Shown: positions 43,908-56,874, numbered from the stretch's first letter. The stretch: 64,000 nucleotides of DNA from Buxus sempervirens (GCA_947561395.2 OX387183.1:58015915-58079914); one strand, 5' to 3'. The notes: generated by a model not told the origin, from the sequence alone. Numbers and translations: made by a program.

Positions 43908-45065
43908 TAGAAATTTTTACATCTAAACGCCTATACTCCAATATTAATTATTTACACCCATTTATTTGATTCATACGTTCTATTAACTGACAGCAGACAT
44001 CTTTTTTATTCATACGTTCTATTACAAGTTTTTCTCTATCTTATTTTTTCAAACAAATATAGTAAGTTATGTTAAAGAAGTAAAATGCCAACATTGTGCT
44101 CTTTTGACATTGTACGCTTTGATCCTACAAAATGTCTCGATCTTATTTGGTCTTTGAAGGAGAAAGTTTCATGTTGCTAAATTCAGTTTGTAATGTACTC
44201 TACAGATCTCTAGCCTTGGTAAGTCTATCCGAATACACAAAGCATGAGTGAACCTCTCTTCTATATCATCTGAAACAGCTATTTTTGAAGAATTTAGAAC
44301 CACCCCTATGACTTGACGTATTGCTTCCTAGCAAATACCACAAAATTCAACGTTTACAATTTATGAAATTATGAGATCTTTTAATAAACAACATTTTTAA
44401 TGCTTAGTAGTAGTCACATATCTTTTGGTTTTACTTTATTCTTATTCTATTTCATTTCCGTTTCAGCACCTCACAACTGTTTCATGGAGCTTACAATGTT
44501 TTTATAAGAAGGGAATTCTTAGATCCACTCACACTTTTGAAGTTTCCTGTACATAGTACATACTACTAATGCATGTATTTATATATCCATTTTCACGTTC
44601 ATGTATATGTTGTTAATATATTAACTTTCAAGACTTCCAAGACAATATATAAAATAATTTATTCTTTAATAATTTTTTTGAACCTATTTGCCCGTGCAAC
44701 GCACGGGCAGAATGCTAGTTCTAACATTATTTTAGAAGGAGATTCTCTTATTTTAATACATATTTTATTAGATCCTTCTCCGCAGGTCCCTTGGCGCATT
44801 AGTGAAAGTATTGGTTCAATTCGACAACTCTGTAGTTCCTTCTTCAGTGTCAAATTTCAACATGTTCTTAGAGAGGCAAATCAGTGTGCAGATCAGCTTG
44901 CAAACCATGCTATTGACCGATTCCAATATACGTGGTTGACTAATCTCCCATCGTTTTTGTCTCCTTACCTCTTTGATGACATCAGGGGTCTTGTTCATGT
45001 AACACATTGAAGTATTTATAATACATATTTTGATTTCTCCATAAAAATAAAAAATAAAAAAAAGA

Positions 45066-46811
45066 TATCGCTATTGCGGGGTCAAAAGCTAACGCATGTT
45101 TCGGTTGGAGTGGTCAGTGCCTTTATGGGGGCTAAAAGTATCAGTTTCAAGTCCACAACCGCTACAACTTGGCAGGCATGTATATTATATTATATATACT
45201 GAAGCCGCAATTGTCGACATCAGGAAGACTGAATTGTAAGATTCAGTTTACACGGTTGCCTCTTGTTCAAAGACGTCATGAGGACGGCATAGACGATATG
45301 GGGTGATGTTGGTTGATCCCAGTCTTGCTGTTGTGTTGAGACTACAAGTCTACAAGGGGGGTTGTGTTAAAGGGATATACTCCCTGAATCAATATACCAT
45401 CAGTCCCTCTCCCATTGATTGAACCCTTAATTAGTTCTAAGCTAGCCTGAAGCCCTTCAACAAAGCTAATGACTTTGCCATGATGGATGAACCAAAGCCT
45501 CCACAGTGAGACACTTTGTTCTCATCCAGCCTTTTTAGGCATTTTCTCTTCAAAAATTACATCATTTAGGACCCTCCAATTAGCCTATCTCATGTTGGCC
45601 AAAGATGCCGCCAGCATTCTGCAGTCTCATCCACCATTTTCGACTCCAGAGAGTAGAATAAAATATATATTATTCTAGACTAGAAAACAATAGCATTTCA
45701 GACAGAATACAGTGGATTATCAGGAAAAAATAAATATAAAAATTCAAGTCTAACCTAAAATGGCACCCCAAATCAAACCGACATGGCAACCTCTAGACTA
45801 GACGAGAAAAGGTAAACTTCAAACACAGCAACCCCAGGTAATGCGACATGCATGGTTTGATGGGGAATTTGGAATTTATATTCCTGGGATTCACGTTTTC
45901 CTATATTTTAACTTCATCGGGCCCTCTAAAACCCAAGGGGGACATAATAAGAATTACCTGGGCTGGGGACTGGCCCAACAACCTTGGGTCGAGTTCATGC
46001 TTGCTAGATTTCTACCAATCGATTTTGACCCAATGACTTACATGCACATCGGAAGTCGTGGTAGGGTATTCTGCTTTACCAGATACTACAGTATTTGAAT
46101 GCTATTGAAAAAAAATTAGAATTTGGGTGGATAATTATAAAATGGGATATCAAAATCTTTAAGAAAACATAAAGGATATCTATGAAAACCAAATTCTAAG
46201 TATCGCTTGCCTTCCATAGATGTAGATTTGTCAATTTTGTTTGGTTTAGACCAAAAACCAAACGAAATCATATAATTTGTTTTTTTTTTCTTTCTTTTTT
46301 TTCTTTTTCATAAAGGAAATGCCTAATTAGTTCAGTTCACTTTATGGTACTTTCTTTTTCATTGAAGCGTAAAAGCTTGACAAAATAAAAGCAGCTATAT
46401 AAAAACTGAAAAGCCAACTTGTTGTGAATTGTGCAACGTGAAGAGAAATTAGAGAAGAAGAAGAAACTTGGGTCTAATTCGGAGCAGGTTAGGGTTCCAT
46501 AACCCAATTATGACAATACCAAACCCTAATCATTAGGGGGGCAGATTACCTATATAGCCCACCCCAATGCCATCTTCGTGAACACAGTGACCCTTTTCTT
46601 TGGTCATTAGACCACTCCCCGCGCATTGGCACTTCCGCAGGCAGCCACAAAATCTCATAGAGGAGACATCCCAGGCCCACTTTTACAGCGGATGTGAACT
46701 TGGAACCAAGTATCAAGCTTTGGTCGTGCAACCATGGTGGTATTTATATTTTGTGTTTCTTGATGGAAGCACTGGGTTGGGTTGCCGATGACTCTTTGCT
46801 CTATGCTCTGT
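45066..46811. other. Intergenic, unassigned
   Basis: No recognised gene. The frame 45841-46098 (85 codons) has no family match I know. Otherwise AT-rich spacer. Confidence 0.45.
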
Positions 46812-47088
46812 ACCTCCTGGTTGCATTTGGCATTGCTTTTTGCTTTTGCTTTTTTACTTTTCGAAGCAATAAGCATGTTAATTTGGACAATGAGTAACTT
46901 TATTGCTTTTCAATTTTTTCTAAGCAACTAGAAAAAAATTAAGAAACAATAAAATTTGTTTCTCAAAAAAAACAATTATATTGTTTTTTGCTTGATCATT
47001 AGAAGCAAAAGTATTCATTGTGCAAACATGCTTATTGCTTCAAAAAAACACAAATGCAAAAACAAAAGCAATGCCAAACGCAGTCCCA
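46812..47088. mobile_element. Foldback element (MITE-like)
   Basis: TTGCATTTGGCATTGCTTTTTGC...GAAGCAATAAGCATGTT on the left (46820-46880) pairs with AACATGCTTATTGCTTC...AAAAGCAATGCCAAACGCA on the right (47027-47083). The ends TGCRTTTGGCATTGC resemble common hAT-type MITEs. I did not find a target duplication. Confidence 0.6.
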
Positions 47089-48007
47089 TTGTGTGTGCGG
47101 TTCTTCGTTTCTTTTTCCTTCTTTTTTTTCGGGCAAAGGATTTAGAATGACTACAATGCTTCACAAGTTCTTCAAATGCTCTGATTGAAGACTCAAAGGA
47201 TATATTAGCTTTCTTGGAATGATTTTGCATCTCTTTCATTAAAACTTATATTAGAGGCAATTACGGGATGGAGTGATATGTGGATAAGCTGTAATTGAGT
47301 GAAATTCGATGAGCTGTTTTGAAGGGTGAAGACTTTTTAAGAAGGATTCCTACTTCCATGTGGGGATTAATTGCTTTCCATTTAAGTAATGACTCCTACA
47401 ATTACTTGGGAGAATTTCCTTATTGTATGTTTTTTCCTTTCTTAAAGCCAACGGCTAGTTGTAAGCTAAATGGCTATTTAAGTTTACGTAGACATGAATA
47501 AGAGCTATCAAGAATTTCATCTCAACTGTTGTTGACCCAAGAGGCATAGAGCACCTCGAATAGCTCTACCAGGAGGATAGGATTCCCCGAAGCATCCTAG
47601 ATAATTTTACTTTCAAAATAGGTAAACAACGTAAGCTCCTTCTTTGGGCCTTCTCGGTCGATAAGCCTGTAACTCGATCCATTTCGAAGCAACACAACAA
47701 CTTATCCCTCACAGTCAAATCAATTCCTTAACTGGGACCGTGGCTTACTGCAAAATCCAGATAACTAGCTAACTGAACAAGAACCACGCTCATTTCGCTC
47801 ATCATAAGGTGTGGGTAAAAGGTCTGAAAATCCAGCGGAGTAGCTAATTGTGATATATAAACAAACCACCATTAAGATTGAACTAATTGTACACTATTAA
47901 CACAAAATTACAGGATTCCAATCCATGAAAACATAGATGACAACATTATTGATTATTCTCCTTGGAAAGCATCTCCTTACTGAGATACCACAATACCTAA
48001 AAATGGC
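47089..48007. other. Intergenic; RCA 3' flank
   Basis: No coding feature accepted. The right part holds the probable 3' UTR of RCA (minus strand). Confidence 0.5.
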
Positions 48008-50649
48008 CTAGAACTGATACAGGCAGGTCCCATCGTCACTCCTAGCTGTCGGATCAAAGTTTTTTGCAGATGGATCAGTGCAACCTTCAGGGACAGGAAT
48101 GTGCACTTGTTGCGCTGCCTTGCCTGCATCCAGACAACAATAAAGGCTTAAACAAACTCTTTCTAAAATTCTACTTCCCTGCGTAATTTTGCAGAAGAAA
48201 GAAGCAAACCTCCCACAAAGGCTTCTAGGAGCAAGGGTGCTAACCATAGAAAGTTCCTCTATTGATAGAATCTTCGTTGGCGTCTCCAAGAGCAGCCTCG
48301 CTCATGTACTTTTCAGCCAATTGGACTCTCTTAACATTCTCCTGTTCTTGAACAAGCATGGTACCATACTCATGGAGCTTCTCCAGGGTCATCTTAGGCT
48401 GTTCAAATGTTGGGGGTCCCTCCTTTGAGTTTACAAGCTTCTTCCCAATGCTATCAACCCCAACACCTGTGATCCACTTCCTCACCTCGTCATCGTACAC
48501 TCTTGCCCTTAGAGCACCAAAAAAGTCTGCATAAAACATGACAATTCAAGTGATATCATGATTCTGTTTCAAACTCTCTACACATTCACTACTATAAATT
48601 TTCCTCAGTAAACGTACTTACCAATAGATTGGCCGGGGAAAGAATCGACAAGCTTGACAATGTCCTCTTCGGGAATATCATCAGTCCTGAAGATACCTTG
48701 GCAGACGCCAATCCGGTCTTCCCTGGTGGGAGCCCAGTAGAATTTCTCCATACGACCGTCACGGATGAGAGGAGCATACAATGTGGAGAAGTCGTTACCA
48801 GTGACGATGATGGGGACACGAGGGTTCTCCTCCTTGTTGTACATACCAGGGAGCTGAACACTAGTTGGGTTATCAGCAATGTTCATGAGGGTGGCATTCA
48901 CCATCTGGTTGTTGACAGTGTACTGGGTAGTTCCACCCATCCTACCCGCTCCTGCATCGAGATCATTGATGAAAAGGCAGCACATCTTTCCCTTCCTGAT
49001 GATATCGGCAGCCTCGCGGTACCTTTGCCTGATCAATTTTGCGGGTTCTCCGGCATTTCCACTTTCCAACTCTCCAGCGCTCATCATGATGGGGCTGCAA
49101 TCAAATTGCCATAACAAAAAAAAATGAGCACCACAGACATAACTTATCTTAAGATTAAAAAAATAAAGGGGGCATTGAAAGGATTCTGAAATCCGATCTT
49201 CCCTTAAAAAGTTAAAATTAAGCATGTTCCTATAAATTAGCCCAGAAGAAGCCTCTCAAAACACTGTTTCTTTCTCTAATATTGGAAGGTCATACAAAAT
49301 TAAATATAGTATAAGATAGGTGAATAGAATCTCACTTGATTCCCATCTTAGAGAAGACAAGCTCACACTGGAAAGACTTCCCCTGACCTTTGCCTCCCCA
49401 GATACCCAGGATTAGAGGGACCTGCAGTAACGTTGCAGAATCGTCACAGTTCCTTCCAGATCATTAAAAGAAAATTTTAACAGAAATTCAATAGTTTTTT
49501 TCTTATATAGAGTTGGGTACCTTGATGTTGGGCAGGGTCATGTAGTTCTTGGTGATGTGGACAACCAGCTTGTCCATGAAGGCCGGAGCGATGTAGAACC
49601 CGTCCATGGTGTTGTCGAAGTTGTACCTATACAATGTTTTAGCACAGATTTATCAAAACCAGTCCTTCACAACTTGAACAAAATCAGAAACGAAAATCAA
49701 TTGCGGTTGAAGAAATGAGTCCATACTGTCGAAGTCCCGTACTGACGTAGTCATAGGAACTCATGACGGCGTAGTGGGTTCCAGATCCCATGGGAGCTTG
49801 GAAAAGAGAATCGACCATCCCCTTTCCTCTGGTGATGTCCTGCTGGTCATCAGAGGTGTCGAAGGCAAGACCTTTCCATTTGTCCTTATTTGTCTGCTTG
49901 TCTTCATCGACTTCGGCAACAACCTTGAAGCTTGCCGACGAAATCCTCTGGTTGGTGTGTCTAGGGCTCGGCTTCTTCAAGCTGCTCCCCAAGAAGGCCG
50001 AGCTTGGGACTGAAATTCCAGTACCAGAGCTGTTCAAGCTCAACTGCATCAAACAAACTCCCTTCTTCACACCCAAGTAAATTACACAATTCGAAAGCAA
50101 TTACAGATTCCATACCTTCGCAATCGAATGAAGGATTTCAAACTCAATCAGTCACTCATGAAATCGTAATAAAAAAACACATATACGATCAGTAATAAAG
50201 CATAGAGGCCGACATAAAATCTTTATATTTTGACGAGGCAAAACAAGGGGTCTCAATGGAAATATTTCATTTTCTGCCTCTTAACAAGACAGAACTCCGA
50301 ACAGGATTCACCCATAAATAAACAGAGACGTTCAGAACGAACAACAACAAGTAGAATAAAAGAACAAAGGGCCTGGGAAGCTACACGACACATCAAGAAC
50401 CACAAAATCATTACAGATAACGGAAAGTGACCAAACCATTAATGGAAAGATCCGTAAACCAGCGGAGAGACGATTAAAACAACAAGAAAGACTCTCAAGT
50501 AAAACCGCCCACGAAATTAAAAACGATAGATTTTCCATCGATGATACCAAAGAGAAATGTAGAAGGTAAAAAGAAAGGATCAAAGGGCTGGATAAACAAA
50601 GTACCGGCGCTCTGTTAGCAGCTGCAACGGTTGAAACGGCGGCAGCCAT
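48008..50649 (-). CDS. RCA: Rubisco activase, chloroplast, long (alpha-type) isoform, 7 exons
   Basis: Exons (minus): 50605-50649, 49727-50043, 49521-49626, 49336-49421, 48622-49094, 48245-48526, 48008-48123. They total 1425 nt, 474 residues, all with GT-AG borders and consistent phases. A transit peptide of about 58 residues starts [15 protein letters not shown]. The AAA+ core has Walker A GGKGQGKS (165-172) and Walker [10 protein letters not shown] (224-232). The C-terminal extension has Cys451 and Cys470, 19 apart, the thioredoxin-f-regulated pair of alpha isoforms (family knowledge). The enzyme uses ATP in the stroma to pull sugar phosphates off Rubisco. Keeping the last intron gives GTFYG then TAG, a natural short isoform. 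Length and conservation indicate a working gene. Confidence 0.97.
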
Positions 50650-50767
50650 TTACCGTTATGTTATTCGGACGGATTTTGCTCGAAGAGGAGGAGCTCTTGG
50701 CTGTTGAGAAAAACTGAAAGTAGTGGGAATTGTGTCTCAGAAGACGAGGGGTGATGAATGAGAGGAC

Positions 50768-50775
50768 TTATAGCG
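50768..50775 (-). promoter_or_regulatory. TATA box of RCA
   Basis: CTATAAGT on the minus strand, about 120 bp upstream of the ATG, in GCTATAAGTCCTC. Confidence 0.6.
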
Positions 50776-50860
50776 ATGAGTTTTGAGTGTAGGAGAACCG
50801 AAATCCAGTGGATTAGCTTACGATTTCCTAACGGCCACACAATCCGGATTGCTTGTGTGA

Positions 50861-50866
50861 CACGTG
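50861..50866 (-). promoter_or_regulatory. G-box in the RCA promoter
   Basis: CACGTG within GACACGTGGCG, about 210 bp upstream of the ATG. G-boxes are standard light-response elements of photosynthesis genes, so light regulation is likely (inference). Confidence 0.55.
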
Positions 50867-50899
50867 GCGTCGTCTAGGGCAACGTTCTTTGTCGTTACC

Positions 50900-52947
50900 G
50901 AGGCCTGATCGGGACCAAGATCACATCGGTTCAAGCTTTGCTCTTCTCCACTTAAAATCTGGTTATTTTTTAATTTTTTAATTTTTTAATACCACACATC
51001 GTATACCTCCAGGATTACATATATCTTATGGGAATTATGACTATGGCCCAATGTTCCATCCGTTTGATGACGCACACCCTCTTTCCAACTGAGACTTTGC
51101 GGGTTCCCTTTGACCTGTAACAAAATATACCAAAAAAGAAAAGAAATGGATTATAATAAACTGATACCATCGGACGATTCCATGTAAGAGAGTCCACATG
51201 AAACAAAATACAATACAAAATCAAGTTTCAACCATGGAGAATCAAATCAAAACAATGTACTGCAGAAAGAAACAACCGACGTCCAAGGAATAGTAGCGAA
51301 GCCTCCAAGAACGCTACAATGTCTTTAGGCGTTTGATGCGTTTCAATGGGCATGAGTATCAACGAACCAACTTCCCTTCTTCTTTTAATTTGAAAAAATC
51401 ATGACTATCGCCGTGGGATTGGACGAAAGATCTGCTGTGTGGAGTAAAGAAGGCTATCCTTCGATTAGTTTCTATCCAGAGCCGTTGAAATGCAAACTCA
51501 TCCCTCCATTCATTCATATAAAGCTGGACGCGGCCAGTCCTTGAAATTGTTATCTAACTAATGAATGCATCAGGGGAAAGAAAAAAAAAACTCCCCCACC
51601 CTTTCACGGTGAGATTGCACAGATGCCGATGGTCTTCTTCGTTATGCACAACATGGTTGCAGAGAACAACCAGGCTTGTGGGGGAAGAACCTCTGGGTTT
51701 CCTTCCCCATGCAATATATTTCTTCGTGTATTTAAAGCCCATATGATATACCAGCTAACATCAATCAAGTAATTCATCACATCAAGCAGGAGTACCAAGT
51801 AATTGATCACATCAAGCAGGAGATTCAATACTCAACAAGGCAGCCTATCGATCACAGGATCTCACCACATTTTAACATAGTTCATCAACACATTCTTTCC
51901 CGGTTTTCCTAGAGAAATCAAAACCAAAAAAATGCAAATTTTCTTGCTCTGCCAAAGGTATAAGTTCTGATTAGAGATAGATATACTGGTAATGTCTTAG
52001 CCGTCCCTCAGGCTGATTGCAGAGCAAAAAGAATAGAAGGAAAGCCAAGACACCTCTTACGTAATGAGAAAAATGGTGTGGGAAGGGAACGAACAAATTC
52101 TACAATCTTCTGTGTAACAAAAAATGCCCGAATATACAACAGGAACGGGACTGCACATCACAAACCGAAACAAACCCCAGACTTCATCCAATTCTGGCAA
52201 AGAAATGACTCCTCGTTATGGACATCTATTACGACCTTTTACACATCATCTCCTAGAGCTACTGGCCATCTACTGCTCTTCCCTCATGCTGTCACTTCGA
52301 TCTAATTTTGGGAAGAAAGAATAATAGGAAACATCCAACATAGATGCTTTCTGGAAATCATGGCATTCTTGGCTAAACAGGAATGATATCTTTTCACCAC
52401 CCAAATCGGAAGTCAAACTGCCATGCTGCCTGAAGGACTCGTCTGAGCATCAAAGAGAAAAAAAAAGGGCTATGAGACAAGAACTTGGTAATCCACCTGA
52501 AATGGAACAATAGATGACATAAAAGGATATGGAGAATTCATCATTTAAAACAGAGGAAAATCCACATCCAGGCTCAAGAAAGGATCCTCACATCCAAAAA
52601 TCTAATGCATGGCAAATTATAGGAAACACAACCCACAATGAATGGGTTCAATTTATGAGAGTGTCCATACAAAACACTATAATAATTGAACTTGAACTGT
52701 ATGATCTACATTGATTTTCAGAACTTTGACCAAAGTTTTGTGATGCTTTCCACCATTCAAAGCAATATAGCAAAATAAGAAGGCTAACATCATTTGATTA
52801 ACCATGACATGGAGTGGCTGATAATTTTTTACAAAGATCCATGTTACAATCTAGTGCTCAAAGACCTTTCAGTTCCTAAGAACAGACCTTAGATTTTGCA
52901 GTTCATATAAGCTGAAACCCTTTTAGATTTTCCACAATTAAAAGTAC
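50900..52947. other. Intergenic between RCA promoter and TFIIA remnant
   Basis: One exon-like piece on the minus strand (about 51017-51118) follows a good T-rich acceptor (GTTACAG) and reads RSKGTRKVSVGKRVCVIKR then HWAIVIIP, but I do not know the family and see no partner exons. The rest shows no gene. Confidence 0.35.
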
Positions 52948-55710
52948 CTCCGGGAATAGAATGTTGTAATCGTCTATGTGAACAATGCCATCTTTTAATG
53001 TGCATCTCCATCTGCTTTTAGTTTGTGTCACTTAACAAACCCGGGCAAGAATCATGACAGGTTTGTTAAGAGAAGGCATTAATAACTATGAATGATTTTT
53101 TTTTTCTAAAAGATAATGAAGAGATATATATATTAAATCAAGAGAGGAGAACAAGGATACATGGTGGCACTCTCCCCAAAGAGAGGAGGTGTACCCAGAA
53201 AGTCATAATAGCTATGAACGAATTGAACACATGCCCTCAACAATAGTGCACTGCAAAGTAGAAAAGTACGAAAAACCTACCCTATCAAACTGGACGAGAA
53301 ATAATATGAGTGTTCAGCTCCACTTCTTGATCCACATCATCCAAATCATCGTCATTTTCATTAAAAGATGGCTCCTCATTATCATCCCCTACTTCTTGTG
53401 TGCCAGGGATAAGGGTGCCAACATTTAGATCTGAAAAGATGCAAAGGGAAGATCACCAGTAAATTCAAAATAATTATTTAACAAATGTCAAAACGCGTAC
53501 ATATAAGTTCAGAATACTTTATGTTATGCCAAGAAAAGGTTTCCAGTAATGTACCAAAGGCAGCAGCCAGCAGCGTGTATGACAAGTTGTAGTCTTAATT
53601 GACAACTCCTTGATAATTATAACCCCTCTAGGTGGAAAACAAAGTGACAAGATGAGTAATGAGAAATTTTTGTCATGTACAAAAATGTATTTGAAACAAA
53701 AATCTAAACCCTGCATGACACCAACACTATAGCAAAAGCAGTCTGAAGATGAGTAATGAGAAATTTTTGTCATGTACAAAAATGTATTTGAAACAAAAAT
53801 CTAAACCCTGCATGACACCAACAATATAGCAAAAGCAGTCTGGAATACAGCAATAAGGTGTAGTACTGAATACTGATAATCAATAAAATGATTTATCTTA
53901 GACGAACTTGAATGATGTTCCATCATATTTTAGTGGTACATGGGGTGAAGCCCAACTTATTCCACAATTAAATGAATTTCTTAATGGGGAAAATAATCAA
54001 CATAATACCTATTTCAACTACTGAAGAAGAAGCATTATAAGGAATAGTAGGACAATTCTGATTTGATTATTTGAGTCAGGGGAGGAGTAGGTAAGTTATT
54101 GAAATGGAAAAGTTTCCACAGCACCAAATGTATCTTTCAATGAAAATCCAAGATCCCAGTTATGTCCATGACTCTGACATGTGTTGAACACTTCAAAGCC
54201 TGCTTGACATTTGCTCATAGAATTCAGGCAAATTTGAAATCCACACCACTAGATGACTGTTTGACATAAAAGCCCTTGACTTGCATAACAGTCACTTTAA
54301 AAAATTTAATTGTAACCCAAAAGGAAAGGGAGGGGGAGGATAATATTTCCAAACCTACGTTACAACTCAGGAGGAACATTAGTCATAGTTGTATCATGAT
54401 ATATGTTAGATTGAATTCCAACTTGGATGCTTGTTAATCTAATATGATGATGTGGCCAAAATGAACTAAGTCAGGTAAACTAAAATCAACACGTACATCA
54501 AATCATTCATACTGATAAATTAATTTTCCTACAAATACTACCTTTAGGTGAAAGAACTTCAGTTCGCATCACTTCCTGCGTGAAAGAACTTCAGTTCGCT
54601 TCACTTCATGCAAACCTTTCCTGTACAACCAAACAGCCTATTGGAAAGCAACTTCTTTTAGAGCTAAAGAAAGTCACTTTATCAACAGGATTACTCACAA
54701 ATTTTGATATCTTGGGATCCCACATTGCTCGGGGAGGAGAAAGTACACATATGAAGGCTTATCACTCCCTCAAGCAACAAGGCATTTTGGGGTAAAATCT
54801 AAGAATAAGACCATGAGGCCTGATAGGTCAAATGGGACAATATAATTGCTGGTAGATTATGGCGTTAAACAAATTTTGTAAGAGAATATGAACAACTAAG
54901 GAACAGAGTACGGACAAAGACATGGAATTTTACCACATAGGGACTACATCTTCCAACTTTCACCTCTGTGGCATCCCCAGTATCGCGTGTCATAGGGAGT
55001 CATTGGATCCAGTATGAAACTATGAATTTTATATAAAAAGTGGTCCACTGTTCCTGGTAAGGGTGTTTGAGAGGGGGAGGAGTGCTGGGGTTGGTCCTGT
55101 AATGGTGTCTGTACTTCAAAACCCTCGTCAAGTATACAAAACAATCTGACCAACACCAATGAACCGAGAAACTTTTTCTACAATAAGGTCATGAACAGGT
55201 GCGATAGGACCACTAAAAGCGTGCTTAGGTAAAGAATACCTCTCTTGTTTGACTGCATATAATACCAGATTTTCCCAGAGCTGTAAGGGCCATAACATAC
55301 ACAGACAAAATATTGACTGCAATTTATAAAGCTCCCGCACAAAAGGGGAAAGGGAAATAAGAAAAACAACCAACTAACCAATAATCAAAAAATCAACGAC
55401 AAAAAAGAAAGAAAAGAAAGATCTCCAAGAATCCACCCCAAAAACGGCACAAAACCTAAACTAAAGGAATCAATGAGATTGAATTAATTTACAGAAAATC
55501 TATAAGTTACAGGTAAATGAAAACTCTGACAGAAACAATCCAAAGAGCAATTAAATAATATATGATCAATAGGAGAAGAAGAATTGCACCTTGCAGCTCC
55601 TGCGAGACAGTCTCTCCAGGACCACCGTCGTGGATAAAGCCATCTCGAACCTTGTTAATGGCATCTTCAATTACATGAACATAAACATAGCTTGTCGTCG
55701 TTGCAGCCAT
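52948..55710 (-). pseudogene. TFIIA-L: TFIIA large subunit (alpha/beta), decayed gene
   Basis: Exon 1 (55590-55710) encodes YVYVHVIEDAINKVRDGFI, then GGPGETV and QELQ, the TFIIA N-terminal helix region. Exon-like pieces follow: LWEN (55240-55280), PIAPVHDL (near 55190), QTPLQ and QTPLPGTVD (55040-55110), an acidic stretch ENDDDLDDVDQEVELNT (53286-53430) and the C-terminal beta-barrel TKSRWRCTLKDGIVHID (52948-53030). Order and spacing fit the gene. But the exon 1/2 phase does not fit the WEN frame, a stop follows the PVHDL part, two bases appear lost after ELNT so that VQFDRV is out of frame, and the final GEFDF was not found. TFIIA bridges TBP and DNA at promoters. This copy is probably dead; a diverged but expressed variant cannot be excluded. 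Confidence 0.75.
53651..53844. repeat. 97-bp tandem duplication, 2 copies
   Basis: The unit GATGAGTAATGAGAAATTTT...AGCAAAAGCAGTCTG occurs at 53651-53747 and 53748-53844 with one or two differences, inside an intron of the TFIIA remnant. Confidence 0.92.
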
Positions 55711-56866
55711 TCCAGTAATTAAAAGCTATGTCTACGTTTTGATCTTTGAGAACGAAGATAGGAAGAAGAAGATTGTCATTCAGGTTACGAAGACGAAAAC
55801 ATAATGACAGTGACTTCGAAAAAATTCAGCACCGATTAGGATTTATGCAGACATATCAAAGGTATGGTTAAGCTGGGCTTCTCGAACGAGACCGTTTCAT
55901 CTAGAGCCATTCACCGGTTCTAGCATGAAACTTGCGGATGGATGGCAATTTCTAATAGTGGGGCCCACATCCCAAAATGCATCTCAGCCGGTGGTTTCAC
56001 TGAACCACCGGATTATAGCTGTAGAAGAAACGCTCACCAACGACCACAGCATCAACTAATAGGAGCAGAGGAAGAGAGGGAGGGAACGAGAGAAAGATAA
56101 CGAAGCGTGAAGACTTAACAGACGAAGGTTAGTTTTGGTATTTGTTTTAAGGGTTTTGATTGTGTTTTTTTGAAGTGTTTAAAGCCGTCTAACATGATCT
56201 TGACGGTAGGGGTCTCATTTTTTAAAATCTCAGTGATCATTTTCAAGCCTGTGGGGTGACTTGCCCTTTTCTCAAACCTCGGGGGTTTAGTCGTAAATTT
56301 TCTTTATTTTTTCTATCGATAAGTTCCGGTGACACCACCGACTATGTTTATTTGAATTAGTTCCTGGTAGATACTACGAGGAGCATCTCTTGGTTGGTTT
56401 GTGTTTATTCATATGGCCGCACTTCAAACATTTACAAAAATGAAAGAACATCAACCATAAGATACTCTATATGGTAATATCTCACGGTCAACAAAGACCA
56501 ATTCAGATAAACAAAGCAGAAGATTTTAACCGTGGGTTCCTAGTACATTATTCTTTATATAGGTAATTGGATTTAACCTATACCCAATATTTGCTTTTCT
56601 TCCTTGTTGATGTGGGTATTACAGCAATGAATTTCCTCACCATACTATCAAAAAGAGAGCAAGATTCATCTTCAAATTGTTTCTTATTCATTTTTTTTTC
56701 CTTAAAAAATATGAATTGTAGAAAACAATATATTCCCTTTGAGTATTTAGCAGCAGGTAAATAGCAATTGATACATATAGAAAGCATTATAGTTAACCTC
56801 AGGACCCCTTTTCCTTGTTTTCTTCATCTACCAAAGTCAGTGACACAAATTATGCATGCTTGAAGA
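55711..56866. other. Upstream region of the TFIIA remnant, no gene
   Basis: No coding feature recognised. GAGAGAGGGAGGG-rich leader-like DNA at 56060-56090. Confidence 0.45.
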
Positions 56867-56874
56867 GCACAAGG

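Larger units (their letters stand above)
42237..44718 (+). mobile_element. Helitron, 2.5 kb, complete ends
   Basis: The 5' end TCTATACATTAAG is preceded by A. The 3' end has a perfect hairpin GCCCGTGC-AAC-GCACGGGC (44690-44708) followed 6 bp later by CTAG (44715-44718), then T. TC...CTAG, the 3' hairpin and insertion between A and T without duplication are the Helitron hallmarks. A subterminal inverted repeat (GGGGTGGCAC...GTGTCACCCC, 42258-42282) is near the 5' end. No Rep/helicase is present, so it is non-autonomous. Confidence 0.92.
41748..45010 (+). pseudogene. LINE RNase H domain remnant, split by a Helitron
   Basis: 41748-42236 and 44719-45010 together read as a plant LINE-type (RVT_3) RNase H: FGWAIWKTRN linker, INFD, AGAGGTCRDSSG, AEAAAALES, EGDS and REANQCADQLANHA, then stop. 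The catalytic acidic residues (D, E, D, D) can be placed, but the first motif is FDE where FDG/A is usual. A one-base frame change occurs near 42090. Upstream reverse transcriptase is missing, cut off by the LTR end at 41747. An A-rich run (45047-45065) just after the stop fits a LINE tail. Removing 42237-44718 joins the two halves in frame. Confidence 0.82.

Noticed and set aside
44690-44708. GC-rich hairpin considered as a transcription terminator or tRNA arm
   Set aside because: Its place 6 bp before CTAG identifies it as the Helitron 3' hairpin. No tRNA cloverleaf can be drawn around it.
45841-46098. ORF of 85 codons
   Set aside because: No motif, no splice context and no neighbour suggesting function. 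Left as unassigned spacer.
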